Shown: positions 48,489 through 58,990 of the stretch, one piece after another
Numbering within the stretch: position 1 is the first letter of the stretch
How the letters are laid out: every line of letters begins with the position of its first letter
Assembly: GCF_023721755.1 (NCBI RefSeq)
Contig: NZ_JAMDLH010000002.1
Span: 857,630-921,629, forward strand
DNA length: 64,000 nt
Direction: 5' to 3'
Source: Pleomorphomonas sp. NRK KF1
GTDB taxonomy: Bacteria > Pseudomonadota > Alphaproteobacteria > Rhizobiales > Pleomorphomonadaceae
Made by a program: the position numbers and the translations under genes
The notes under the pieces: generated by a model
The model's input: the letters and a program-made list of their open reading frames with translations, nothing else
Databases searched by the model: none
What the model was told of the DNA's origin: nothing

Positions 48489-48663
48489 CACCGATCACCG
48501 TCACGGGCGGTGCGCCACCTGAGACGAAGGGCGACAGCGTTCAGAGGCCAGCGCCCCCGCTGCAAAGCAAGATCGAAGTAGCAAAGCAGCAGGTCCCGCC
48601 CGTACCGCCTTTCGTTCGGCATCCACCCCTTGACGACCAGGCCTTGGCCTGTCCCAACGAGCA

Positions 48664-48692
48664 AGGGCCGGCTCCGTTTCCGGGCCGGCCCT
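48664..48692 (-). terminator. GC-rich hairpin after nifK
   Basis: 9-bp perfect arms (AGGGCCGGC / GCCGGCCCT) about 25 bp downstream of the nifK stop, followed on the minus strand by TTGCTCGTT. Likely the 3' end of the nifHDK transcript. Confidence 0.55.
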
Positions 48693-48715
48693 CGTCATGC
48701 GTCTCGATACTGTTT

Positions 48716-50257
48716 TCAGCGCGTCAGATCGAAGGAAATATCGGTCTCGCCGGCAATGTTGGTCTCGGCGTCGAGCTTGTCGAACAGCTTGTCGAGGATG
48801 GTGATCAGCACCCTGAGGCCGCCCTGATAGCCCATCACCGGGAACCGGTGGTGGTGGTGGCGATCGAAGATCGGGAATGTCAGCCGGATGAGCGGGGTCT
48901 TGGTATCGCGCTCAAGGTACTTGCCGTGGCTGTTGCCGATCAGGAAGTCCACCGGCTCCGTGAACATAAGCGAGCGCAGGTGCCAGAGATCCTTGTGCGC
49001 ATAGGCCTTGCAGTCCTTGCCGAAGGGCGAGCTGTCGAACAGCGCCTGCATGTTCTCCGCCCATTCCTTGCCGCCGTTGGTGGACAGGCAGTGGACGGGC
49101 TCACCACCGGTCTCGAGGATGAAGCGCGCCATGGCCTGAACGAAGTCGGGATCGCCGAAAATGGCGTAGCGCTTGCCGTGCAGATAGGCCTGGCTGTCGG
49201 CCATGGCATCGACGAGGCGTCCACGTTCGAGACGAAGCGCTTCGGGGATGGTCTTGCCGCTGAGCGAGGACACCTTCATGAGAAGCTCGTCGGTCGCCTT
49301 CACGCCGAGCGGATAGTGGAAGCTCGCCGTTTCCTGGTTGACGCTCGCCGCGTATTCCAGTGTCTTGCGGCTGTTCCAGTGCTGGAGCGCGAGGGTTGCC
49401 TTGGCGCCCTTGGCGGCCTTCAGGTCGTCGATGGTGGTGCCGCCGTCATACATGCGGTACTCGCCGTCCGACGGGGTGTCGAACTGGTCGGCGGCGTCGC
49501 CAATCAGCTTGTAGCTGACGCCCATCATGTCGAGCATGCGACCGAGTTCGCGGTTGTTGCCGACGCAGAAGCCATCGAAGCCGGGGACGATGTTGATGGT
49601 CTCCGTCGAGCCGGCGACCACCGGATTTTCCTTCCAGAAGTGCTCGAGAATGCCCTTGATGGCATTGTCATAGCCATCGATGTGGCTGCCGACGAAGGAC
49701 GGCGTATGGGCGAAGGGAACGTCGAAATCCTCGGGCACCGAGCCCTTGGCCTTGGCGTTTCCGATGAAGCCGTGCAGGTCGTCGCCGATCACCTCGGCCA
49801 TGCAGGTGGTGGAGACGGCGATCATCTTCGGCTGATAGAGCGAGTAGCAGTTGGCGAGGCCGTCGATCATGTTGTTGAGGCCGCCGAACACCGCCGCGTC
49901 CTCGGTCATCGACGAGGAGACCGCCGTGCAGGGCTCCTTGAAGTGACGGGAAAGATGCGAGCGGAAATAGGCGGCGCAGCCCTGCGAGCCATGGACGAAG
50001 CTCATGGTCTTCTCGAAGCCGGCAGCGGCGAATACCGCGCCGAGCGGCTGGCAGGCCTTGGCCGGGTTGATCACCAGCGCTTCACGGGCAAAGTTCTTTT
50101 CCCGATACTCCCAGCCCTTGGTGTATTCGGACTGGAGCGCGGTGGCGTCGATGCTGGCGGCGCCGTCGCAGGCCTTCTTGCGAGCGAACATTTCCTGGTA
50201 TTCCGGCTCGCGGAACAAGGGGCCATGATCGAGGATCTTTTCGGCTGACTGGGGCAT
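48716..50257 (-). CDS. nifK: Nitrogenase MoFe protein beta chain NifK
   Basis: 513 aa, full length. P-cluster cysteines in [33 protein letters not shown] and [14 protein letters not shown]; catalytic-region Ser/Phe context intact. Pairs with NifD to form the alpha2beta2 dinitrogenase. 132 bp separate it from nifD, with a short hairpin in between. Confidence 0.96.
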   Translation of the reverse strand: MPQSAEKILDHGPLFREPEYQEMFARKKACDGAASIDATALQSEYTKGWEYREKNFAREALVINPAKACQPLGAVFAAAGFEKTMSFVHGSQGCAAYFRSHLSRHFKEPCTAVSSSMTEDAAVFGGLNNMIDGLANCYSLYQPKMIAVSTTCMAEVIGDDLHGFIGNAKAKGSVPEDFDVPFAHTPSFVGSHIDGYDNAIKGILEHFWKENPVVAGSTETINIVPGFDGFCVGNNRELGRMLDMMGVSYKLIGDAADQFDTPSDGEYRMYDGGTTIDDLKAAKGAKATLALQHWNSRKTLEYAASVNQETASFHYPLGVKATDELLMKVSSLSGKTIPEALRLERGRLVDAMADSQAYLHGKRYAIFGDPDFVQAMARFILETGGEPVHCLSTNGGKEWAENMQALFDSSPFGKDCKAYAHKDLWHLRSLMFTEPVDFLIGNSHGKYLERDTKTPLIRLTFPIFDRHHHHRFPVMGYQGGLRVLITILDKLFDKLDAETNIAGETDISFDLTR

Positions 50258-50360
50258 GGTCTGACCTCATCGCCCGCGCCGCGCCATACGGCGGCCAAAC
50301 GGGCACAGGAGTATCGGTCACGCGGCAAGCGTGTGGTGAAAGGATTGGCTTTGGGGAGCC

Positions 50361-50380
50361 CCCTCCCCTTACGGGGAGAG
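50361..50380. repeat. REP-like hairpin between nifD and nifK
   Basis: CTCCCC-TTAC-GGGGAG stem with G/C-rich flanks in the nifD-nifK spacer. Such an element can adjust relative mRNA stability of the two cistrons. Confidence 0.45.
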
Positions 50381-50389
50381 GGAAACAGA

Positions 50390-51904
50390 TCATTCGGCCG
50401 CTGCGAGCAGTTCGCCGCCGTCCGTCCAGGGGGCGTCGAACAGGTCCCAGACCGGATTGTTGATCGCGAGATCCATGTCGCGGGCGAAAATGGCGAAGCC
50501 ATCATAGCCGTGATAGGGGCCCGAATAGTCCCAGGAGTGCATCTGACGGAAGGGGATGCCCATCTTCTGAACGGGATACTTTTCCTTGATGCCCGAGCCG
50601 ACGAGATCAGGGCGGATCTTCTCGACGAACTTCTCCAGCTCGTAGCCGGTGACGTCGTCGTAGATCAGCGTGCCCGGCTTGGCGTAGTGACCGGTGCGTT
50701 GGTAGTCGTCGTTGTGGGCGAACTCGTAACCGGTGCCGGCGATCTCCATGCCGAGATCCTCGTAGGCGGTCATCACGTGACGTGGTCGGAGGCCGCCGAC
50801 ATAGAGCATGACCTTCTTGCCCTTGAGGCGCGGGCCGTATTTCTCGGTGATGCTGTCGACCAGCGGCTTGTACTTGGCGATGACCTCCTCTGCCTTCGCC
50901 TCGATTTCCGGGCCGAAGTGCTTGGCGATCTTGCGCAGGCTGGCGGCGATCTGCGAGGGGCCGAAGAAGTTGTACTCCATCCACGGGATGCCGTACTTCT
51001 CTTCCATGTGCCGGCAGATGTAGTTCATCGAGCGGTAGCAGTGGATGAGGTTGAGCTTGGCCTTCGGCGCGCGCTCCATCTCGGCCAGCGTGGCGTCGCC
51101 CGACCAGTTGCCGCAGATGCGAAGCCCCATCTCCTCAAGGAGGCGCCGCGAAGCCCAGGCGTCGCCGCCGATGTTATAGTCGCCGACGATGTTGACGTCG
51201 TAGGGGCCGGCCTCCCATTCGGCTTCGGCGCTCTTGTCGAGCACCCAGTCGCGGATGGCGTCATTGGCGATGTGGTGGCCGAGCGATTGCGACACGCCAC
51301 GGAACCCCTCGCAGCGGACGGGAACGATGGTCTTGCCGATCTCCTTGCCCTTGCGGCGCGAGACGGCCTCGATGTCATCGCCGATGAGACCGATCGGGCA
51401 CTCCGACTGCACGGACATGCCGCCATTGAGCGGAAACATCTGTTCGATCTCGTCGATCACCTTGTCGAGCTTCTTGTCACCGCCGAAGACGATGTCCTTC
51501 TCCTGGAAGTCGGACGTGATCTGCATGGTGCCGAAGGCGTCGATGCCGGTGGTGCCGACATAGTAGTTGCGACGTTGCGACCAGGAATACTGTCCGCAGC
51601 CGACGGGGCCGTGGCTGATGTGGACCATGTCCTTCACCGGTCCCCACACCACGCCCTTGGAACCGGCGTAGGCGCAGCCGCGGATGGTCATGACGCCGGG
51701 GATCGACTTGATGTTCGACTTGACCTCGCATTCGGTGAGCAGCGGGCCTTCCTCGCCGACAGGCGCATCCGGCTCGACTTCAGCCGCCTTGGCGACGGAA
51801 AGATGCTTCTTGCGCCGCTTGGCGAACTTCTCGGGATACTGGGCGAGGACCTGGGTGATGTATTGCTCGTGGGCCTTGCCGTCGTTTTCGTAACTGTCGC
51901 TCAT
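50390..51904 (-). CDS. nifD: Nitrogenase MoFe protein alpha chain NifD
   Basis: 504 aa from ATG 51904. P-cluster ligands in [21 protein letters not shown] and [11 protein letters not shown]; FeMo-cofactor Cys in [10 protein letters not shown] and His in [14 protein letters not shown] are all present. The sequence context and the accompanying nifK, nifE and nifN identify the molybdenum type, not Anf or Vnf. The N-terminal extension of the open frame to 52027 runs into nifH and is rejected. Confidence 0.96.
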   Translation of the reverse strand: MSDSYENDGKAHEQYITQVLAQYPEKFAKRRKKHLSVAKAAEVEPDAPVGEEGPLLTECEVKSNIKSIPGVMTIRGCAYAGSKGVVWGPVKDMVHISHGPVGCGQYSWSQRRNYYVGTTGIDAFGTMQITSDFQEKDIVFGGDKKLDKVIDEIEQMFPLNGGMSVQSECPIGLIGDDIEAVSRRKGKEIGKTIVPVRCEGFRGVSQSLGHHIANDAIRDWVLDKSAEAEWEAGPYDVNIVGDYNIGGDAWASRRLLEEMGLRICGNWSGDATLAEMERAPKAKLNLIHCYRSMNYICRHMEEKYGIPWMEYNFFGPSQIAASLRKIAKHFGPEIEAKAEEVIAKYKPLVDSITEKYGPRLKGKKVMLYVGGLRPRHVMTAYEDLGMEIAGTGYEFAHNDDYQRTGHYAKPGTLIYDDVTGYELEKFVEKIRPDLVGSGIKEKYPVQKMGIPFRQMHSWDYSGPYHGYDGFAIFARDMDLAINNPVWDLFDAPWTDGGELLAAAE

Positions 51905-51944
51905 GAAAGTGTCCTCGCGGAAGGGGACGGGAAAGGCGCGGACA

Positions 51945-51961
51945 CCGGGGTCAAGGCCCGG
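51945..51961. other. Short hairpin in the nifH-nifD spacer
   Basis: CCGGG-GTCAAGG-CCCGG within the 79-bp spacer. Comparable stem-loops after nifH in other diazotrophs stabilise the nifH message, giving more NifH than NifDK. Confidence 0.4.
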
Positions 51962-51983
51962 CACCCACGCGTCCTCCCGGAGA

Positions 51984-53015
<1,032 letters not shown>

Positions 53016-53063
53016 TCAGATATATGTCGACTCTTGCCCGATAAGAACCACGGCAACAGGCGC

Positions 53064-53079
53064 TGTCGCGGGTCCGACA
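53064..53079. promoter_or_regulatory. NifA upstream activator site for nifH
   Basis: TGTCGCGGGTCCGACA, exact TGT-N10-ACA, about 100 bp above the -12. A further near-palindrome, TGTCGAGAAACGACA (TGT-N9-ACA), abuts the -24 element at 52987-53001. Confidence 0.78.
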
Positions 53080-53191
53080 AAAGTCGACAGTCCATGTCGG
53101 AAGAGCGGGAATGATCGTACGAAAAAGGCCGCCCCGAAGGGCGGCCAGATGGGCGGACGGAGGGGAGATGGAGTGAAGTCCGCCTGAGAGA

Positions 53192-54061
53192 TCATCCGGC
53201 GAGGATTTGCGCTGCCTCGGCGAGCGGTAGGTCGATCAGGGCGATGCCCTCGGCTGCCAGGAAGCGGCGCTCGTTGACGGTCAATGTCGCAAGATCGGCC
53301 ACGCAGGCATGTGGCCCCGCCGATCGCTTGACGATCTGCCGCGCGTAGGTCCGGAGCATCTGGTCGTGAAAGCGACAACCGAGGAACAGGAAGCCACGTG
53401 TCGACCGCCGTGTGCGAACCTCCTCGGGGATCGGCGTCTGGATGTCGATCTCCGTCAGGGCCTCGACGTAGTCGCTGTCGGAAACGAGCACGTCGCCAAT
53501 CGGACGGATGCCGCCATGCGGCCTGTAGAGCAGAGTCCGCGCGCCGCCCGGCTCGGCATCGGTCCCAGCAAGATCGATGGCGCGATACCAGCGATCCTCG
53601 CCGATGGTCGCGCGCGACTGTCCTTGCACGTCGACAACGTCGGTCCGCCCAGCGTCCGCCATGGCGGCAGTTAGCGTGCCGTCGTACCAGCTGTCGACCA
53701 CGAGGCCGAGAGGGAGTCCGGCCAGATAGCGGTGAAAGGCAGAGGGCCGGGGCTCCCCGGCAAAGACATCGGCCATCAGCTTCTTCAACGTGCGTCGATG
53801 ACGACGGCTTTCGATGTATTGCGCGACGGCCCACATGTTGCCGCGGATACGGCCAGGAACGGGTACCCTCTTCTGCAGCGCGGCGGCGACGTCCTCCGGC
53901 GATGCCGGGACGGGCGATGCCCCTTCGAGCGTCAGAAGGCCGGGGCCTAGGTAGGGCACGAGACGATCGGTCATAAGGCCGACGCGCAAATCGGCCAGCG
54001 CGGCGGTCGCCGCCTCGCCGCAGAAGATCTCAGGGTGGTCGTCGGCGAGAAGCGCGCTCAT
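53192..54061 (-). CDS. SIR2-like NAD-fold protein in the nif cluster
   Basis: 289 aa, no signal peptide. The Rossmann-like SIR2_2 pattern is readable: VPYLGPGLL (35-43) in place of GAGxS, HRYLAGLPLGLVVDSWYD (110-127) where sirtuins have TTNYD, PHGGI with His182 at the catalytic His position, SDSDYVEAL, and LFLGCRFHD (225-233). The Asn of TTNYD is replaced, so deacylase activity is doubtful. The ATG lies one base after the nifT stop, so it is coupled to fdxN-nifZ-nifT. Role unknown; NAD-linked control of nitrogenase is a hypothesis. Confidence 0.8.
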   Translation of the reverse strand: MSALLADDHPEIFCGEAATAALADLRVGLMTDRLVPYLGPGLLTLEGASPVPASPEDVAAALQKRVPVPGRIRGNMWAVAQYIESRRHRRTLKKLMADVFAGEPRPSAFHRYLAGLPLGLVVDSWYDGTLTAAMADAGRTDVVDVQGQSRATIGEDRWYRAIDLAGTDAEPGGARTLLYRPHGGIRPIGDVLVSDSDYVEALTEIDIQTPIPEEVRTRRSTRGFLFLGCRFHDQMLRTYARQIVKRSAGPHACVADLATLTVNERRFLAAEGIALIDLPLAEAAQILAG

Positions 54062-54062
54062 G

Positions 54063-54275
54063 TCAATCGTCCTCGCCGCGCCGGCGAGCGTTGACGGTCA
54101 CCGGCAGGCGGGTTTCGGCCGGCATATCCGGGAGGTCCAGCACCCAGCCGTTCTTGAGAGTGACGGCGCCGCCCCAAAGACCGTCCCTCTCCTGCGAGAC
54201 GATGGGCTCCTCGAGATCTTTCTTGGCGACGTAGGCGGACAGTCCCTTTGCAGACTGGCGGATCATCACTTTCAT
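54063..54275 (-). CDS. nifT: NifT/FixU family protein
   Basis: 70 aa: MKVMIRQSAKGLSAYVAKKD start, GLWGGAVTLKNGW core and a C-terminal Pro/Arg tail, all typical. Start overlaps the nifZ stop (ATGA). Function not established; dispensable for fixation in the species tested. Confidence 0.92.
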   Translation of the reverse strand: MKVMIRQSAKGLSAYVAKKDLEEPIVSQERDGLWGGAVTLKNGWVLDLPDMPAETRLPVTVNARRRGEDD

Positions 54276-54571
54276 TGCGCTGAACGCTCCGTCCTCTCAA
54301 GGGCATCGGGCGCGCCAAGCTCGCGCGCACGCATGCCGACCAAGACCCCGCGATCGACCCATTCGACCGCATAGATGTAGAACTGCTGAAGGAAGGTGCC
54401 GATGTCCCTGACGTAGCCGACATCGCCCTTGTGCACGAGGCGCTCGCCGATATCGCGTCCGGGAAAGGTGCCGTCGTTCTTCACATTGAGGCGCGCGACC
54501 ACTTTGTCGCCGGGCTGAAAGCGGGGCGGGCCATCGATTTCGACTTCCGGCTCTCGCTCGACGAAGGGCAT
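54272..54571 (-). CDS. nifZ: NifZ family protein
   Basis: 99 aa from ATG 54571. SH3-like beta domain (RFQPGDKVVARLNVKNDGTF, LVHKGDVGYVRDIGTFLQQ). NifZ acts in P-cluster maturation of NifDK. One base after the fdxN stop. Confidence 0.9.
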   Translation of the reverse strand: MPFVEREPEVEIDGPPRFQPGDKVVARLNVKNDGTFPGRDIGERLVHKGDVGYVRDIGTFLQQFYIYAVEWVDRGVLVGMRARELGAPDALERTERSAQ

Positions 54572-54572
54572 G

Positions 54573-54767
54573 TCAGGCCGCCTTGGCGATCGCGCCGGAC
54601 GGGCATACGTCGTCGCACTGAGGCGCGGCGGCAACGCCCTCGCATTCCGTGCATTTCTGCGGGTCGATGACGTAGACGCCCCCCTTCATGCGAATGGCCT
54701 TGGAAGGGCATTCGCACTCGCAGGCGCCGCAGGTGGTGCAATCGTCGGCATTGATGGACATGGCCAT
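54573..54767 (-). CDS. fdxN: 2[4Fe-4S] ferredoxin (FdxN-type)
   Basis: 64 aa; motif 1 [12 protein letters not shown] and motif 2 [18 protein letters not shown], the longer second spacing typical of Alvin-type ferredoxins in nif loci. Likely electron donor to NifH or to NifB-type radical SAM chemistry. First gene of its operon, about 25 bp after the predicted transcript start. Confidence 0.92.
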   Translation of the reverse strand: MAMSINADDCTTCGACECECPSKAIRMKGGVYVIDPQKCTECEGVAAAPQCDDVCPSGAIAKAA

Positions 54768-54802
54768 GGCGGGATCTCCGTGACAGGTTCGTCATCGACG
54801 TC

Positions 54803-54817
54803 GCAAGCCATGTGCCA
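54803..54817 (-). promoter_or_regulatory. Sigma-54 promoter of fdxN-nifZ-nifT-SIR2
   Basis: Minus-strand TGGCACATGGCTTGC, one mismatch to TGGCACG-N4-TTGC. Confidence 0.85.
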
Positions 54818-54884
54818 GAAACAAATACCTTTACTATCAGTCTGTTACGAGACCAGAGCTCCAGAAGCGCCGTGATGCGACACA

Positions 54885-54908
54885 CCCTTGTCGGACTTCC
54901 GACAAGGG
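54885..54908. promoter_or_regulatory. NifA site inside an 11-bp-armed palindrome after nifA
   Basis: The core 54889-54904 is TGTCGGACTTCCGACA (TGT-N10-ACA). The symmetry extends to CCCTTGTCGGA and its mirror around a 2-bp centre. It begins four bases after the nifA stop, so it may also act as a hairpin at the nifA mRNA end. About 100 bp above the fdxN transcript start. Confidence 0.78.
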
Positions 54909-54911
54909 CGA

Positions 54912-56681
54912 TCAGAACCTCTTCAGCTCGACGCGATGCTTCTTGAGCGCATAACCAATCTGGCGGGGCGTCAGGCCGAGGATGCGGGCGGCCTTGGCCT
55001 GCACCCAGCCGGACTTTTCCATGGCGTCGATCAGCCGCTCCTTCTCGCCGGCCCGATGACCGATGGCAGGGCAGTCAGGGCCGGCGTGCTCGCACAGCGG
55101 ACCTTCGGCGTGCGTCTCAGAGTAGGCCGCCGCGTCCTGTGGCCGCGCCGTCGGCGGCAGCGGTGGCCTGAGGCCGGGCACCAGCACCTCGCCGTGCTTC
55201 AAGGCCGTGAGCTGTTCTTCGGCGGTCACGTGGTGGGCGCCTGTCCACAAGGTCGCCGAGAGGCATTCGCCGTGAGCGCAGGCAAAATCCTCGCGGCGGA
55301 TGGTATCGCTGCGGGAGAGTGTCGCCGTGCGGCGGACGCAGTTCTCCAGCTCGCGCACATTGCCCGGGAAGTAACACTTGCCGAGGAGGTCGAGCGCCTT
55401 GTCGGTGATCGCAAGGCGGCGGCTGTTCTCGCGGTTGAAGCGGTCGAGAAAGGCGCGGGCGAGCAGCGGAATGTCGCCCGGCCTTTCGCGCAGGGGCGGC
55501 AGAAACACCGGAACGACGTTGATGCGATAGTAGAGGTCGGCGCGGAAGTCACCTTTCGCCACCGCCGCTTCGAGGTCGCGGTTGGTGGCGCAGATCAGAC
55601 GGACGTCGACCTTCAGCGTCCGGGTACCGCCGACGCGCTCGAACTCGCCCTCCTGAAGAACGCGCAGCAGCTTCGACTGGAAGGCCGGCGAAATCTCGCC
55701 GATCTCGTCGAGCAACAGCGTGCCGCCGTTGGCAAGCTCGAAGCGGCCTGGCTTCAGCGCGATGGCACCGGTGAAGGCACCCTTTTCATGACCGAAGAGC
55801 TCCGATTCCAGCACGCTCTCGGAAACGGCGGCGCAGTTGAGCTTGACGAAGGGCTTGGCCTTGCGGCTCGACAGCTCGTGGATGGCGCAGGCGAACAGCT
55901 CCTTGCCGGTACCGCTCTCGCCGCGCAACAACACTGTGGAGTTGGAAGGCGCGACGATGGAGATGGTCTCCATCACGCGGCGCACCGACGGACTGTCGCC
56001 GACGATGCCGCCGATGCTGACCCGGACGCGAGCCGGCTTGGGCTTCTCGTCCAGCGCCTTCTCAAGACGGGACCGCTCGTCGATCAGGCGCTTGCGGTCG
56101 GCAGCGACGATACGGTGGAGACGCACCGCCTGCCCCACGAGATTGGCGACCATGGCGAGGAAGCGGAGGTCTTCATCGATGCGGATGTCGGTCGATCCAT
56201 CCCATACGCGATCGATGCTGAGCGTGCCGATCACCTTGACGTCGTCCTTGATCGGCACGCCGACGAAAGAGACGCGGCTCGGATCATGGGCAGCTGGCGT
56301 GTCGGCGAACAGCGGGTCGGTCGCCGTATCCTGGACGACGAGCGACGTCTGTGTGGCGACGATGCGGTCGATGACCGCCTGCGGCAGGCTGTCGATCGGC
56401 CGCCCCTTCACCTCGCCGGCCCAGCCGGCCGTGGCGACGATCTCAGGCTCTCCAGCCTCGTCGATGACGACGATCATGCCCCGCCGCATGGCAAGGAAGG
56501 ACGTCAGGATGTTGACGACGCTCGCCAGCATGCTCTCGAGGCGGACGGGCGCGTTGAGAATCTTCGATATCTCGTAAAGGCCGAACAACGCCATCTCGGC
56601 GCTCTGACGGCTTTCACGACGAACGACAGGTGACGTCTCGACAGGGACGAGGCGCGGCGGTTGGCGGACTGCCACGATCAT
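54912..56681 (-). CDS. nifA: Nitrogen-fixation transcriptional activator NifA
   Basis: 589 aa from ATG 56681 (GAGGAGCC upstream). GAF domain (about 30-190), AAA+ domain with Walker A GESGTGKE (254-261), GAFTGA (301-306) and Walker B LLLDEIGE, and a Fis-type HTH at the C-terminus (AARILGLTPRQIGYALKKH). Cys436, 448, 468 and 473 form C-X11-C-X19-C-X4-C, the mark of oxygen- and iron-sensitive NifA that needs no NifL. Activates the sigma-54 promoters listed here. Confidence 0.96.
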   Translation of the reverse strand: MIVAVRQPPRLVPVETSPVVRRESRQSAEMALFGLYEISKILNAPVRLESMLASVVNILTSFLAMRRGMIVVIDEAGEPEIVATAGWAGEVKGRPIDSLPQAVIDRIVATQTSLVVQDTATDPLFADTPAAHDPSRVSFVGVPIKDDVKVIGTLSIDRVWDGSTDIRIDEDLRFLAMVANLVGQAVRLHRIVAADRKRLIDERSRLEKALDEKPKPARVRVSIGGIVGDSPSVRRVMETISIVAPSNSTVLLRGESGTGKELFACAIHELSSRKAKPFVKLNCAAVSESVLESELFGHEKGAFTGAIALKPGRFELANGGTLLLDEIGEISPAFQSKLLRVLQEGEFERVGGTRTLKVDVRLICATNRDLEAAVAKGDFRADLYYRINVVPVFLPPLRERPGDIPLLARAFLDRFNRENSRRLAITDKALDLLGKCYFPGNVRELENCVRRTATLSRSDTIRREDFACAHGECLSATLWTGAHHVTAEEQLTALKHGEVLVPGLRPPLPPTARPQDAAAYSETHAEGPLCEHAGPDCPAIGHRAGEKERLIDAMEKSGWVQAKAARILGLTPRQIGYALKKHRVELKRF

Positions 56682-56808
56682 GCCATGGCTCCTCAGGTCG
56701 GGGCCGGCAGGGAGGAAACCGGCTTCCCACCTCTGAAAGGTCGAGGCAAATCGCGCTTTTGTCACGCATGAATTGCAGTCAATCCTGACACCATCGTGCA
56801 TAATACTA

Positions 56809-56830
56809 AAGCATATAAGTCTATATACTT
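56809..56830. promoter_or_regulatory. Imperfect palindrome upstream of nifA
   Basis: AAGCATATA-AGTC-TATATACTT, 9-bp arms with one mismatch, in the A+T-rich gap about 130 bp before the nifA start. Candidate operator; I do not recognise a FixK/FNR (TTGAT-N4-ATCAA) or sigma-54 signature here. Confidence 0.45.
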
Positions 56831-56964
56831 AAAACAGACTAGCGAAAGGAATGTGCAGTTGTGGGGCGATGGCTTTGCAAGTCCTTGCGCCGTCTTCATT
56901 CGGCACCCTGGCGGCGACCTCGGACGAGTGCGTCGCATATGAGCAGGCGACCATCGAGTTTGTC

Positions 56965-58044
56965 CTAATCGTCGTGATGATGGTCTCCGCCCGCCTGGCC
57001 GCGTCGCCAGTAGGAGGCGAGGCGCAGGCGATCGCGCGACAGGCCCCAGATATCGATCGCCCTGCGATAGATGGCGCGGCGAGCGGTTTGCTCCATGCCG
57101 CCCCACACGATGACACCCGGCGGCAGATCGCCGGGTTCGATGGTAGCGGCCCCCGTTTCCAGTCGCGCGCCGTCCCGACGATGCAGCCAGACGATATCGG
57201 TCCTGGCCGCGCTCGGAAGCGTCTGCCTATCCCCCTGATCCTCGGTTTCCAGGATGGCTCGAACGCGGCGACCGGCCGGCATCTCGGCCAGCATGCGGGC
57301 GACGGCCGGCAGGCCCGTCTCGTCGGCGAAGAGCAGATAGTCGTCGGCCTCGGGCAGATCGCCACCGCCGGGTCCCGTCATGCCGATCACATCGCCCGGC
57401 CGCGCCCGTTCGGCGAAGGCGGCGCCCGGCGCGTCGTGATGATCGGCGTGCAGCAGCATGTCGATCTCCACCTCGCCGGCAGCGACATCGATGCGGCGTA
57501 AGGTGTAGACGCGCGCCGGCGGCGGATTTCCATCCGGCCAGAAGGGGCGACCGTCATCGCCAGTCACCGGCCAGCGCTGGCGCACGCCCTCCCCCGGCAA
57601 CAGCAGGCGGATATGCAGTCCGCCTTCAGCAAAGCGACCGAGATCGCTGCCCTTGAGGGTCAAGCGCCGGAAGCGACCGATCGTCGCCGCGGCGACTACG
57701 GTCATCTCGCGAAAGAACGGCAGCGGCGAACCGGCCTCACCCGCTCCCGTCCAGCGAAGGGCAACATCAGCCTCGCCGAACTCCAGCACATGGTCGGCCA
57801 TGATCATCTTGATATAGGCGAGACCGGCGGAGTCGCGACTTTCGGCAGCGATGCGGAGGCCGCCGACATCGAGCGTCAGCCGAGACAGACCCAGCTCGCT
57901 CGACAGCAGGACATCCCCTCCCTCGACCATCTCGACGCGCGCGTGCCGACCGACGTGATCGACGAGACGAGTCCGGAGGGTCGCCGGGTCCCGGCTAGGA
58001 ACAAAAAGAGTGGCAGCGAGACGGCCAGACGCATGCGTACTCAT
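56965..58044 (-). CDS. DUF2218 + siderophore-interacting FAD reductase fusion
   Basis: 359 aa from ATG 58044. N-terminal DUF2218 domain (about 10-95, VDHVGRHARVEMVEGGDV, AYIKMIMADHVLEF), then a SIP-type flavin reductase: FAD domain (FRRLTLKGSDLGRF, ARVYTLRRID), NAD(P)-binding part (DDYLLFADETGLPAVARML) and the closing YWRRGQ tail. Reduces ferric siderophores in the cytoplasm. Last gene of the iron operon, just upstream of nifA. Confidence 0.9.
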   Translation of the reverse strand: MSTHASGRLAATLFVPSRDPATLRTRLVDHVGRHARVEMVEGGDVLLSSELGLSRLTLDVGGLRIAAESRDSAGLAYIKMIMADHVLEFGEADVALRWTGAGEAGSPLPFFREMTVVAAATIGRFRRLTLKGSDLGRFAEGGLHIRLLLPGEGVRQRWPVTGDDGRPFWPDGNPPPARVYTLRRIDVAAGEVEIDMLLHADHHDAPGAAFAERARPGDVIGMTGPGGGDLPEADDYLLFADETGLPAVARMLAEMPAGRRVRAILETEDQGDRQTLPSAARTDIVWLHRRDGARLETGAATIEPGDLPPGVIVWGGMEQTARRAIYRRAIDIWGLSRDRLRLASYWRRGQAGGDHHHDD

Positions 58045-58078
58045 CGGGACGAACTCCGAAAAAGCGAAGGGGACGGAT

Positions 58079-58990
58079 TCAGGGCTGGCCGAAAGCGGCG
58101 ATGAAGCTGTCGGCGATCGCCTGTTCGGCACGCAGGCCGGAACTCGTCAGGTACATGCCGACCGGGTCGAGGTAGATGATGTGGCCAGCCGTGGCGGCGC
58201 GGGTCCGGTTGACAAGCTCGTTGTCCAGCAGCGCGCGAGCCGGCGTCTCGGTATTGCCGATGGCCGCGTCGCGATCGATGACGATCAGCCAGTCCGGATT
58301 GACCTTGAGGATGTACTCCCACGAGATAACCTGGCCGTGGGTGGTCGCCTTGATGGTCGGGTCGGCGGCGGCGAGACCGTAAAGGTCATGTACCTCTGAG
58401 AAACGCGAGCCGGGGCCGTAGGCACTGATCTTGCCGCCGGTGGTCAGCACGACGAGGCCTCTGCCCTTGTCGGCGGTCATGTCTCTGAGGCGGGTCGTCG
58501 TGGCATCGAGTTTCAGAAGCCGTTCGGCGACCTCGGCCTCCTTGCCGAACAGCTTGCCGATCGCCTCCGCGTTGCGCTTCACCGATCCACGGAAGTCACG
58601 GTTGTCGGGCGTCAGGTCCAGGACCGGCGCGATAGCCGACAGCGCCGCGAAATGCTTCTGGCTGCGGCTGCCGATGATGATCAGATCGGGCGCGAGCGCC
58701 GCAACCGCCTCGAAATCCGGCTCGAACAGTGAGCCGACCTTCGCATAGGTGTCGGCGCGATACTTCTCAAGGTCGCCGGACATCGCCCAATCGGGAACGC
58801 CCTGCACCTCGAGGCTCAGCGCATCGAGCGTATCGAGTGCCGCGAGATCGAAGACGGCGACGGTCTGAGGCCTGTTGGGAAAGTCACGTGTCCCTTGCGC
58901 ATCGGTGATCGTGGCGGCTTCGGCGGAGCCAAGGCTGATCGACAGGACGAGCGGCGTCAGCAAGGCGGCGAGGCGGTGAAATCCGTTCAT
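58079..58990 (-). CDS. Iron-siderophore periplasmic binding protein
   Basis: 303 aa; signal peptide (about residues 1-25, ending AEA) and the helical-backbone binding fold of FhuD/FepB-type proteins (TVAVFDLAALDTLDAL, DLIIIGSRSQKHFAAL, DWLIVIDRDAAIG). Hands ferric siderophore to an ABC importer whose permease and ATPase are not in the window. Start overlaps the esterase stop. Confidence 0.9.
   Translation of the reverse strand: MNGFHRLAALLTPLVLSISLGSAEAATITDAQGTRDFPNRPQTVAVFDLAALDTLDALSLEVQGVPDWAMSGDLEKYRADTYAKVGSLFEPDFEAVAALAPDLIIIGSRSQKHFAALSAIAPVLDLTPDNRDFRGSVKRNAEAIGKLFGKEAEVAERLLKLDATTTRLRDMTADKGRGLVVLTTGGKISAYGPGSRFSEVHDLYGLAAADPTIKATTHGQVISWEYILKVNPDWLIVIDRDAAIGNTETPARALLDNELVNRTRAATAGHIIYLDPVGMYLTSSGLRAEQAIADSFIAAFGQP

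Noticed and set aside
48332..50248. 638-codon plus-strand open frame opposite nifK/nifE
   Set aside because: It is antisense to a certain NifK reading frame; the translation is low-complexity Val/Gly/Ala-rich with no domain. Such frames are a G+C artefact.
54888..56633. 581-codon plus-strand frame opposite nifA
   Set aside because: Shadow of NifA; composition typical of antisense translation.
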